From contig JAPLDV010000086.1 in assembly GCA_026391235.1 (NCBI GenBank), positions 1 through 5,617 on the forward strand: DNA of 5,617 bases, in the 5' to 3' direction. Position 1 is the stretch's first letter. The number at the start of each line of letters is the position of its first letter. This DNA comes from Bacteroidia bacterium. Lineage in GTDB: Bacteria; Bacteroidota; Bacteroidia; Bacteroidales; UBA12481. Shown here in pieces: positions 1-5,586 of the stretch. Position numbers and translations under genes: made by a program. The notes beneath the pieces were generated by a model. It worked only from the letters and a program-made list of their open reading frames with translations. It did no database searches and had not been told where the DNA came from.

Positions 1-30
1 AGAATGCAGGAATTATTTTTTAAACTGTAT

Positions 31-67
31 TACCTTTTAGGTGGAAGTAGGATTAAAGAAGAAAGGG
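31..67 (+). promoter_or_regulatory. Weak -7 element and ribosome binding site before the first lipoprotein gene
   Basis: TACCTTTT at 31-38 differs from the Bacteroidota -7 consensus TAnnTTTG only in the last base. No TTG lies 19-21 bases upstream (bases 7-11 read CAGGA), so the promoter call is weak. AAAGGG at 62-67 lies 4 bases before the ATG at 72 in a purine-rich stretch and is the likely ribosome binding site; it supports that start. The gene could also be transcribed from outside the window. Confidence 0.3.
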
Positions 68-71
68 AAAA

Positions 72-1304
72 ATGAAAACGAATATTATTCTATTTTCCTG
101 TTTTTTATTAATCCTGACAGCTTCCTGTAAATCGGATACAGGAAACGATGTGGTCATTGTTAAAATGGGTGCCCTGCTTGATCTTACCGGGGATTACTCG
201 GAAACCGGCAACGCCAGTAAGGCGGCGATAGGTTTATCGATTAAGGCCCTGAACCGGCATTACACAGCTGCCGGATCTCTGGTTCAATTCGCTTGCTCCT
301 TTGAGGACACCAAAATGGATACCAGCAAAACTATTTCGGCTGTAAAAAAGATGTACGACAGCGGCATCCGTCTCCTCGTTGCAGGTCCGAATACCAGCGC
401 AGAGTTGAAGGCCATAAAACCGTTCGTGGATTCAAAACAGATGGTGGTCCTTAACAGCTTCAGTACTGCTCCGGCCCTCGCTATCCCGGATGATTTCATT
501 TTTCGTTTGCTGCCGGACGACAACGTTCAGGGTCAGGCTTTGGTAAAAATGATGCAATTCGATTCCATTAAGGTACTGATTCCAATCTGGAGGGAAGATG
601 CCTATGGAACAGGTCTCTATCAGTCAGTTAAGCAGAGATTCGAAAATGCCGGATGCACGGTAATGCCCGGAATCGGTTACCAGCCCGGATCAACCCAGTA
701 TAGTGAAATGATCAGTTCGGCCGTTGCTCAGGTAATATCTGCCGTGGCTACTTATGGGAACCGGAATGTTGGAATCCTCCTCATTTCCTATCAGGAGGCT
801 GTAAATTTCCTGAATCTCGCTGCCGCAGAAACTGTTTTGTCCCTGGTTAAATGGTATGGCTGCGATACGAATGTGCAAAGGGCTGCTTTAACCGCCGATC
901 CGATAGCAGCGGAGTTTGCAGAAACTGTTCACTTTATGGGACCGATCATGAGCGTTGGTACCGCCGGAATGCTGCCTCCGATTGCCAAACAGATTATGGA
1001 CGAAGTTTTTGGCTTAACGGGAGTGTATCCGGATTCCTATTGCCTGAATTCCTATGATGCCGTACAGATTTTTGGCCTTTCCTATAACCTGGTTCAGGCA
1101 TGCAATACCGATTTAATCAGAACTGTTCTGCCATCGGTTTGTGAATCTTACAATTACGTTGGATTATCGCGCAAGCTAAATGATGCCGGTGATCTTGAAA
1201 CAGCCAATTTCATTTTCTGGACCGTTAAAAGAGAACAGGGTGGCTATGTATGGGACAGCTATGCAACCTACATGGCCGATGGAGATTATATTTTATTCAA
1301 ATAA
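72..1304 (+). CDS. Orphan LivJ/LivK-like substrate-binding lipoprotein (copy A)
   Basis: A 410-residue lipoprotein of the periplasmic-binding-protein type 1 superfamily (Peripla_BP_6/LivK-like). Residues 1-19 form a lipoprotein signal peptide with a hydrophobic core and lipobox LTASC, so C19 should be lipidated. The body follows the family: strand 1 and GALLDLTGDYSETG (33-46), the first ligand-loop equivalent AGPNTSAE (104-111), a second serine-rich loop with SFSTAP (129-134), then the lobe-2 signature DAYGTGLY (176-183) followed by a helix. Length matches family members. Family members bind amino acids or other small ligands for an ABC importer or a sensor, but no permease, ATPase or kinase is visible here, so ligand and partner are unknown. 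It is about 55% identical by eye to the convergent copy at 1348-2583, with C75, C264 and C357 shared. Residues after C19 (KSDTGND) lack a strong surface-export signal, so a periplasm-facing anchor is the simplest guess. Confidence 0.9.
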   Translation: MKTNIILFSCFLLILTASCKSDTGNDVVIVKMGALLDLTGDYSETGNASKAAIGLSIKALNRHYTAAGSLVQFACSFEDTKMDTSKTISAVKKMYDSGIRLLVAGPNTSAELKAIKPFVDSKQMVVLNSFSTAPALAIPDDFIFRLLPDDNVQGQALVKMMQFDSIKVLIPIWREDAYGTGLYQSVKQRFENAGCTVMPGIGYQPGSTQYSEMISSAVAQVISAVATYGNRNVGILLISYQEAVNFLNLAAAETVLSLVKWYGCDTNVQRAALTADPIAAEFAETVHFMGPIMSVGTAGMLPPIAKQIMDEVFGLTGVYPDSYCLNSYDAVQIFGLSYNLVQACNTDLIRTVLPSVCESYNYVGLSRKLNDAGDLETANFIFWTVKREQGGYVWDSYATYMADGDYILFK

Positions 1305-1492
1305 ATAATTCTCTCGGCGGTTAATAAGCGAAGCCGGATTAATCAGGTTAATCCCCTTTCAAACGGATAAAGTCGCCCGATGCCACATAAGTTGCATAAC
1401 TGTCCCAAAAATAGCCACTTTGTTCCGGTTTAACGGTCCAGAAAATATAGTTGGCTGTTTCAAGATCGCCCGCTGCATTCAGCTTGCGCGAT
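1166..1492. repeat. Inverted near-identical 3' segments of the two paralogous genes
   Basis: Bases 1166-1229 (+) and the reverse complement of 1429-1492 agree at 56 of 64 positions by eye. They include two perfect blocks: 17 bases (1191-1207 against 1451-1467) and 18 bases (1212-1229 against 1429-1446). The arms encode the SRKLN..AGDLETAN..IFWTVK region of both lipoproteins and are separated by 199 bases. They are homologous coding sequence, not a mobile element, but a transcript reading through the convergent junction could fold them into a long stem. Confidence 0.8.
1336..1354. terminator. Short inverted repeat between the convergent genes, possible weak bidirectional terminator
   Basis: GGATTAA (1336-1342) and TTAATCC (1348-1354) form a perfect 7-base-pair stem around the 5-base loop TCAGG, just past the copy A stop. 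The right arm contains the stop codon of copy B. The stem is AT-rich and lacks a T run on either strand, so it would be a poor intrinsic terminator. Its position between convergent genes is the main reason to list it. Confidence 0.3.
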
Positions 1493-2583
1493 ATGCCCAG
1501 GTAATCGTATGACTCGCAGACCCAGGGCAAGGCGTCTCTGATCAGCTTTACATCATACGATTGAACCCAGTCAACCGCAAGACCATAGATCTGAACTGCA
1601 TCAAATGCGGAGAGGACATAGGCATCCGGATGCAGTCCTGTTTTATTGAAGATCTGTCCGGCAAGTTCCTCTGCTTTCGCGGTGCCTGCATCGGCTGTGC
1701 CGATGCCCATGATCGGTGCCACAAAGCGAACCTTCCAGGCGAACCTGGCTGCTTCCGGATCTGAGGTGATCACCGCTTTCTGAACGTTAGCATCGCAACC
1801 ATACCATTTTATCTTCGACAGGACATTATTACCGTCTGCAGCACTCAAAAAATCCACGGCTTCCTGGTAGGAGATGAGAATAACAGCAACCCTTGAGGAA
1901 TCAAACTGGGTCATTGCCGTCTGCACCTGACCGGCCACTTCTCCAATTATTTTCTGATAAGCGGTCGCCCCGGGATTATAAGTGACCCCCGGAAAAACCG
2001 CTACCCCCTGGTCCCGGAGCATCTGTTTCAGGGTCTGATAAAGTCCGATTCCGTAGGTGTCTCCCCTCCAGATGGGCACCAGAGCCTGAATCCGGTCATG
2101 CTCCATCATTTTTACCAGCGCTTGCCCCTGCACATTATCGTCAGTAATTAACCGGAAAATATAATCGCCAGGTATCGAAAGTGATGGTGAAGAGCTGAAG
2201 GTGCACAGGGTGAGCATCCCATTGGTATTGACAAAGGATTTTATCGCCTTAAGTTCGGCACTGTTGTTAGGTCCGGCGGCCAGCAATCGTATACCGGCGG
2301 AATACATATCTTTTGCAGTCGAAAGCGTAATGGCGGTATCCATGTGCGTATCGGCAAAAGTACAGGAAAACCTCAGCGGGGAACCAGTCAGGGCATATCG
2401 CTGATTCAGCCGGTCGATCGACAATTCAATGGCTGTTTTACCAGCCTGACCTTCTTCCGAGTAGTCCCCGGTGAGATTTAAAATAGCACCCAGCCTGATC
2501 TCAACCAGGTCTTGTTTATCATCCTTCCTGCAGGCTGACATAATCAGCAGGATGAATACCCCGTAAAAAAGCTTTGCATTCAT
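1348..2583 (-). CDS. Orphan LivJ/LivK-like substrate-binding lipoprotein (copy B)
   Basis: A 411-residue paralogue of the convergent gene at 72-1304, collinear along its length with at most small indels. Signal peptide 1-18 ends in lipobox IMSAC, so C18 is the lipidation site. Family landmarks are GAILNLTGDYSEEG (32-45), AGPNNSAE (103-110), the second serine-rich loop TFSSSP (128-133), DTYGIGLY (175-182), the shared LISYQEAV segment (236-243) and the strongly conserved C-terminal AGDLETAN/IFWTVK/WDSYATY region (371-399). C74, C263 and C356 match cysteines of copy A. After the lipid cysteine it reads RKDDKQD; K-D-D at +3 to +5 resembles the lipoprotein export signal described in Capnocytophaga and other Bacteroidota, so surface exposure is possible. 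GGAG (2585-2588) sits only one base from the ATG, closer than ideal. The gene starts 36 bases after a small lipoprotein gene and is probably co-transcribed with it. No ABC transporter partner is present and the ligand is unknown. Confidence 0.9.
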   Translation of the reverse strand: MNAKLFYGVFILLIMSACRKDDKQDLVEIRLGAILNLTGDYSEEGQAGKTAIELSIDRLNQRYALTGSPLRFSCTFADTHMDTAITLSTAKDMYSAGIRLLAAGPNNSAELKAIKSFVNTNGMLTLCTFSSSPSLSIPGDYIFRLITDDNVQGQALVKMMEHDRIQALVPIWRGDTYGIGLYQTLKQMLRDQGVAVFPGVTYNPGATAYQKIIGEVAGQVQTAMTQFDSSRVAVILISYQEAVDFLSAADGNNVLSKIKWYGCDANVQKAVITSDPEAARFAWKVRFVAPIMGIGTADAGTAKAEELAGQIFNKTGLHPDAYVLSAFDAVQIYGLAVDWVQSYDVKLIRDALPWVCESYDYLGISRKLNAAGDLETANYIFWTVKPEQSGYFWDSYATYVASGDFIRLKGD

Positions 2584-2619
2584 ACTCCATTTAGATTATG
2601 ATGTTGAACAAATACCCGG

Positions 2620-3084
2620 CTAATTGATGACCGTTAATATCAATTTTTTCAGAATGCAATAGTCCCGGATTTCACTCAGGGTATTTTCATCAGGCAAAGA
2701 AAGCTCACCGTAATTTTCCTGCCAGCAACTTTCTAACCACTCTTCACCGATCCAGCTGATGGCTTCATTAATTGGAAACTTATTCAGGAGCATTTTCAGA
2801 GAATCTATACCACAAACAATTATCTTATTCCTGGTAACTTCTTCGTATGACTTCAGCCTGTTAGTCCCCACTAAAACTGAATAATTCCAATCGTTACCAT
2901 TTGACCAGCTATATAATTCCCATCCTTTCATCGAATTATGAAATGAAATAGTATCCATGTTAATAATTCCAACAGGACCAGGTTCCTGATTCTTTTCTTT
3001 TGTACAACTTAAAAAGTTTATTGAACCGAGAAGGAACAAAGCAATGATTTCAATTTTAAGTCCTTTCCTGTTATTCATGGTCAT
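2620..3084 (-). CDS. Small lipoprotein of unknown function
   Basis: A lipoprotein of 154 residues from the ATG at 3084; a second ATG at 3078 would give 152. The frame stays open to a TTG at 3141, but that start would put 19 residues ahead of the signal sequence and would sit right at the proposed promoter. From 3084 the protein has a basic N-terminus, a hydrophobic core (IIALFLLGSI) and the cysteine of NFLSC at residue 27, followed by TKEKNQE, a usual Bacteroidota lipoprotein layout. The mature part of about 128 residues is rich in tryptophan and acidic residues (MKGWELYSWSNGNDWNYS, a GTNRLKSYEEV segment, ISWIGEEWLESCW). It resembles, from memory, small uncharacterised lipoproteins recurrent in Bacteroidota; I cannot name the family or a function. 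The mature part has three cysteines, in IIVCGID, LESCWQ and RDYCIL. Base composition is clearly more AT-rich than copy B, with which it likely shares an operon, hinting at a different origin. Confidence 0.75.
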   Translation of the reverse strand: MTMNNRKGLKIEIIALFLLGSINFLSCTKEKNQEPGPVGIINMDTISFHNSMKGWELYSWSNGNDWNYSVLVGTNRLKSYEEVTRNKIIVCGIDSLKMLLNKFPINEAISWIGEEWLESCWQENYGELSLPDENTLSEIRDYCILKKLILTVIN

Positions 3085-3144
3085 TAGATAATATCCGTTT
3101 CTGCACAATCTGTTAACACGAATAGCTCCTTTATTTGACAATGA

Positions 3145-3175
3145 TAAAGTTAATTGTTAAAAAATTAAGAACCAA
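3145..3175 (-). promoter_or_regulatory. Bacteroidota-type promoter for the small lipoprotein/copy B operon
   Basis: On the minus strand TTG (3175-3173) is followed after exactly 20 bases by TAACTTTA (3152-3145), close to the Bacteroidota consensus TTG-N19-21-TAnnTTTG with only the last -7 base different. Transcription would begin near 3138, giving a leader of about 55 bases to the ATG at 3084. The region is AT-rich, so chance matches are possible. Confidence 0.45.
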
Positions 3176-3356
3176 ACCTTTCAGAACAAAAAGAGTCTTT
3201 ACGAAGTACTTTAATACTCCCCTTTCTTCAACCACCTGAATTGGTCCGGCCAGGACTGATTTTTATAACGTTTTTTCCCCCTCCGAAGGCATCCGAACGG
3301 AATAAAAAAAAGTTCAATGCATAAAATCAATTCAATAAAAAAGTTATTTTTAAGTG

Positions 3357-3409
3357 GTTACTCAACAGTTGAACTGATAAGGCCCCCCTTATCAGTTCAA
3401 CTGAGTAGT
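3357..3409. repeat. Strong long hairpin in the leader region of the T9SS gene
   Basis: AGTTGAACTGATAAGG (3367-3382) and its exact complement CCTTATCAGTTCAACT (3387-3402) make a perfect 16-base-pair stem with loop CCCC. After a 3-base bulge (AAC, 3364-3366) the helix continues with ACTC (3360-3363) against GAGT (3403-3406), one T-A pair and two wobble pairs. It ends about 50 bases before the ATG at 3460. The plus strand then has only GTTTT a few bases on; the minus strand runs into a more T-rich stretch. It could be a leader structure, an attenuator-like stop, an operator, or the remnant of a small inverted-repeat element. The hairpin is certain; its role is not. Confidence 0.8.
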
Positions 3410-3459
3410 ACAGTTTTCCGGCTAGTCCAAATCATAAAACCTAATAATTATTCAAAAAC

Positions 3460-5358
3460 ATGAGAAAATTTACACTTTTACTGGCTCTTGCCGGGTTGCT
3501 CGCAGCACCCGCAGTGCAATCCCAAGCCCCCGGAACAAAGGGTAACGGGCAGGTTTTCTTCTCTGAAACCTTCGGATGGGAGAACCCATTGGATCTCAAA
3601 GGGTGGACAGCCCCTCCGGGATTTTACCTTGAAGATCCTGATGACATCGGATTCAACTGGGAATGGATGGCCAATGACAGTATCAACGACCATCAATGGA
3701 CGAGAGAACCTGCTATGCAGTCCACGACCGCCGACAACGGATACCTTATCCTTTTCCTGTCAAGGTACAACCTGCCCCACGTAAACGACACTCGGACCCC
3801 GGTGAACAATTCAGTCGTTTTTCCGGTAATTGACTGTTCAGCACGCTCATCTGTCGTTGTCAGTTATGAAACCTGCTTCATGAACTATTTGGACAGCCCG
3901 AATTATGATATGCTGCTTGAGGTTACTGTGGACAACTGGGTTCATTCGGCTAAATTCGATGCCAGTTTCGGGGCGAACTGGAAACAGCGGCCACTCCTTC
4001 TTCCACCCGGGATACCGGCTATCTTTCAGGCCAACATCTCCGATGTTGCTGCAGGCCAACCAAATGTCCGGATGAAATTGACCTGGAAACGACAGGACTT
4101 GTACTTTTGGGAAGTCGATGACTTTAAGGTATCAGAAGCCTGGGATAATGACCTGCAATTGAAATATGCCCAGATGGAATGGACCGACGGAGATGATGTG
4201 TCAAAACAGACCCCATTCTATATGATACCAAAATCACAGCTTGCCGGCAATGCCTGCACGAACTTCGAGGCATCGGCCATCAACTTCGGTGAGTACGACC
4301 AGGAACAAGCCTATTTCGAGGTTGACATCACCAAAAACAATCAAAACGTTTTCCATGCGGAAGGACCTAAAAAAGACATTTATACTTTGATTATTGATAC
4401 CGCGAAAATAACCCAGTCATACGCTCCCACTGAATTCGGCCATTACAAGGTTACTTACAATTTCAAGGCAAAGGATGCAGATGACACTCCAGTGAACAAT
4501 ACAAAAGTCACCTATTTTAATGTGACTGACAGCGTGTATTCCCATGCAGATGACACTTCAGAAGAAGCGTACAACTGGGGTGCATATAAGGTAGATAATA
4601 CACCCTTGGTAAACCAGGTATACGCAGTTAAATATCCCATTTTTGCCGATTGTGAGGCTAACTCAATTTCGTTCTTAATTGCCGGTGGATTGGCTGATGG
4701 TAAAATCGATTTCCATGCAGCTTTGTATTATTTGGATCCTGAGTCGGCTGATGGAATACCCGTTGAATTGATTATCTCCAATAATTTAGATTACGATTCG
4801 ACGATGATCGGAAAATGGCAAACCTTGCCCTTGGTCAAAGACGGAGAAACAGAATTCCTTAAAGCAGGTGATATAGTGTTTGCTAGTTTTGAATACAATA
4901 ACATGCACACGGAATATCTTATACAGCGGTATGATAATATTAAACTTGGTTCCGATAAATCCATGAAGATTCTTGATGCAGTGACCTATATCAGAGAAAC
5001 TGATGTGTGGACTGAGGTTGCGGTAAGAAACAGTTTGATACGGCTGAATATTAACGACCACAGCAATATCAATGATGGCGTGAATTTATCGACCTCATCG
5101 GCATGGGTCGGGCAAAATTATCCCAACCCGTTCACGGGCAGTACGGTGATTGACTATGAACTCCCTGCCGCATCGGAGGTTTCATTCTCCGTAATGGACC
5201 TTACCGGCCGGAAAGTCATTTATAATAACCAGGGCCTGATGCCTGCCGGAAAGCATACTTTTACCCTGGCAACTCGCAACCTGGAAGCAGGATTGTATTT
5301 TTATACACTGCAGGCAGGAAGTTTCACCCAAACCAAACAAATGGTAATTGTTGATTAG
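3460..5358 (+). CDS. T9SS-secreted multidomain beta-rich protein with choice-of-anchor J-like domain
   Basis: A 632-residue exported protein. Residues 1-22 are a Sec signal peptide (MRKFTLLLALAGLLAAPAV, cleavage probably around residues 20-22). Residues about 30-228 read as a jelly-roll, choice-of-anchor J/MAM-like domain, from FFSETFGWENPLDLKGW to the closing WEVDDFKVSEAW. Residues about 230-360 are an Ig-like or CARDB-like beta segment. Residues about 365-532 form another beta-rich module opening with YNWGAYKVDN and including GKWQTLPL and AGDIVFASFEY. Residues about 548-632 are a T9SS type A sorting domain (TIGR04183-like) with NYPNPF (553-558), the LTGRKV turn, the GLYFYTL strand (611-617) and a KQMVIVD end. 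By analogy it passes the inner membrane by Sec and the outer membrane by T9SS, where the tail is removed and the protein is attached to the surface or released. No catalytic motif is visible; binding or adhesion is a guess. The ATG follows an A-rich stretch without a Shine-Dalgarno, common in this phylum. Confidence 0.92.
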   Translation: MRKFTLLLALAGLLAAPAVQSQAPGTKGNGQVFFSETFGWENPLDLKGWTAPPGFYLEDPDDIGFNWEWMANDSINDHQWTREPAMQSTTADNGYLILFLSRYNLPHVNDTRTPVNNSVVFPVIDCSARSSVVVSYETCFMNYLDSPNYDMLLEVTVDNWVHSAKFDASFGANWKQRPLLLPPGIPAIFQANISDVAAGQPNVRMKLTWKRQDLYFWEVDDFKVSEAWDNDLQLKYAQMEWTDGDDVSKQTPFYMIPKSQLAGNACTNFEASAINFGEYDQEQAYFEVDITKNNQNVFHAEGPKKDIYTLIIDTAKITQSYAPTEFGHYKVTYNFKAKDADDTPVNNTKVTYFNVTDSVYSHADDTSEEAYNWGAYKVDNTPLVNQVYAVKYPIFADCEANSISFLIAGGLADGKIDFHAALYYLDPESADGIPVELIISNNLDYDSTMIGKWQTLPLVKDGETEFLKAGDIVFASFEYNNMHTEYLIQRYDNIKLGSDKSMKILDAVTYIRETDVWTEVAVRNSLIRLNINDHSNINDGVNLSTSSAWVGQNYPNPFTGSTVIDYELPAASEVSFSVMDLTGRKVIYNNQGLMPAGKHTFTLATRNLEAGLYFYTLQAGSFTQTKQMVIVD

Positions 5359-5436
5359 GATAGAGCAGTTCCGGTTAAAATGATGCCTATGGAAAGATAC
5401 AAACTTCAATAGCGAAGAACAGAGGTTGAGTTAGAT

Positions 5437-5455
5437 TTTGGCATTTTGTGCCAAA
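5437..5455 (+). repeat. Hairpin downstream of the T9SS gene
   Basis: TTTGGCA (5437-5443) and TGCCAAA (5449-5455) form a perfect 7-base-pair stem with loop TTTTG, starting about 80 bases after the stop codon. No T run follows on the plus strand, so it is not by itself a standard intrinsic terminator. It may protect the mRNA 3' end or act together with the next hairpin. Confidence 0.5.
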
Positions 5456-5478
5456 TACGGACAAGATCAGAATAAAAT

Positions 5479-5519
5479 AAGTCGAAACTCTTGATAATCA
5501 GATATTTCGACTTTTGTTT
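5479..5519 (+). terminator. Probable intrinsic terminator of the T9SS gene
   Basis: AAGTCGAAA (5479-5487) pairs perfectly with TTTCGACTT (5505-5513) around a 17-base loop, and TTGTTT follows at once, giving the T-rich stretch TTTTGTTT at 5512-5519. Position, about 120 bases after the stop at 5358, fits the end of a single-gene transcript. The stem has low GC content and a rather large loop, so efficiency is uncertain. Confidence 0.6.
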
Positions 5520-5547
5520 CGAGGACATGGATGATTTAATCTGAGAT

Positions 5548-5586
5548 TTGGTTTTCACCCATAAATTTCTTATCTTTTTAGGTTTG
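5548..5586 (+). promoter_or_regulatory. Promoter candidate for a gene beyond the right edge
   Basis: TTG (5548-5550) is followed after 20 bases by TATCTTTT (5571-5578), close to the Bacteroidota TTG-N19-21-TAnnTTTG pattern. Immediately after it, TAGGTTTG (5579-5586) matches the -7 consensus exactly but has no TTG at the right distance. Lying just after a terminator, the pair suggests that a new plus-strand transcript begins near 5585-5593. No start codon for a supported gene lies before the end of the window. Confidence 0.4.

Larger units (their letters stand above)
3142..3459. other. AT-rich divergent intergenic region of 318 bases
   Basis: This region separates the minus-strand lipoprotein operon from the plus-strand T9SS gene. 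It holds the minus-strand promoter candidate at 3145-3175 and the strong hairpin at 3357-3409. For the plus-strand gene no convincing promoter is visible: TATTTTTA (3345-3352) resembles a -7 element but lacks an upstream TTG, and TTG at 3241-3243 is followed by a poor -7 match (TATAACGT, 3264-3271). A homopolymer-rich patch (T6 at 3271-3276, A8 at 3304-3311) flanks a short GC segment containing TCCG and CGGA. No open frame here looks like a gene. Confidence 0.7.

Noticed and set aside
284..1057. Open frames inside copy A: 284-523 (-), 690-878 (-) and 851-1057 (+)
   Set aside because: They overlap a well-supported lipoprotein gene, encode no recognisable domain or signal and have atypical composition; they are shadows of the real frame.
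1561..2404. Plus-strand open frames 1561-1764 and 2201-2404 antisense to copy B
   Set aside because: The 1561-1764 frame looks cysteine-rich and at first resembles a small zinc protein, but it lies opposite conserved coding sequence, has no ribosome binding site and shows no family motif.
3244..3256. Small stem GTCC/GGAC followed by a T run on the plus strand, resembling a terminator
   Set aside because: The stem is only 4 base pairs and no plus-strand gene ends upstream of it; chance structure is more likely.
3357..3409. Hairpin read as the end of an insertion sequence or as a tRNA or CRISPR element
   Set aside because: There is no transposase, target duplication or matching second copy in the window, no cloverleaf, and only one repeat unit, so none of these calls can be supported.
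3478..5409. Open frames within or opposite the T9SS gene (3478-3696, 3488-3784, 3847-4059, 4786-5061, 5182-5409)
   Set aside because: All overlap the strongly supported 632-residue frame with a signal peptide and sorting domain; none has its own signal or motif.
5380..5412. Ten-codon frame starting ATGATG after the T9SS gene
   Set aside because: Too short, no ribosome binding site, and it lies in the probable 3' untranslated region.
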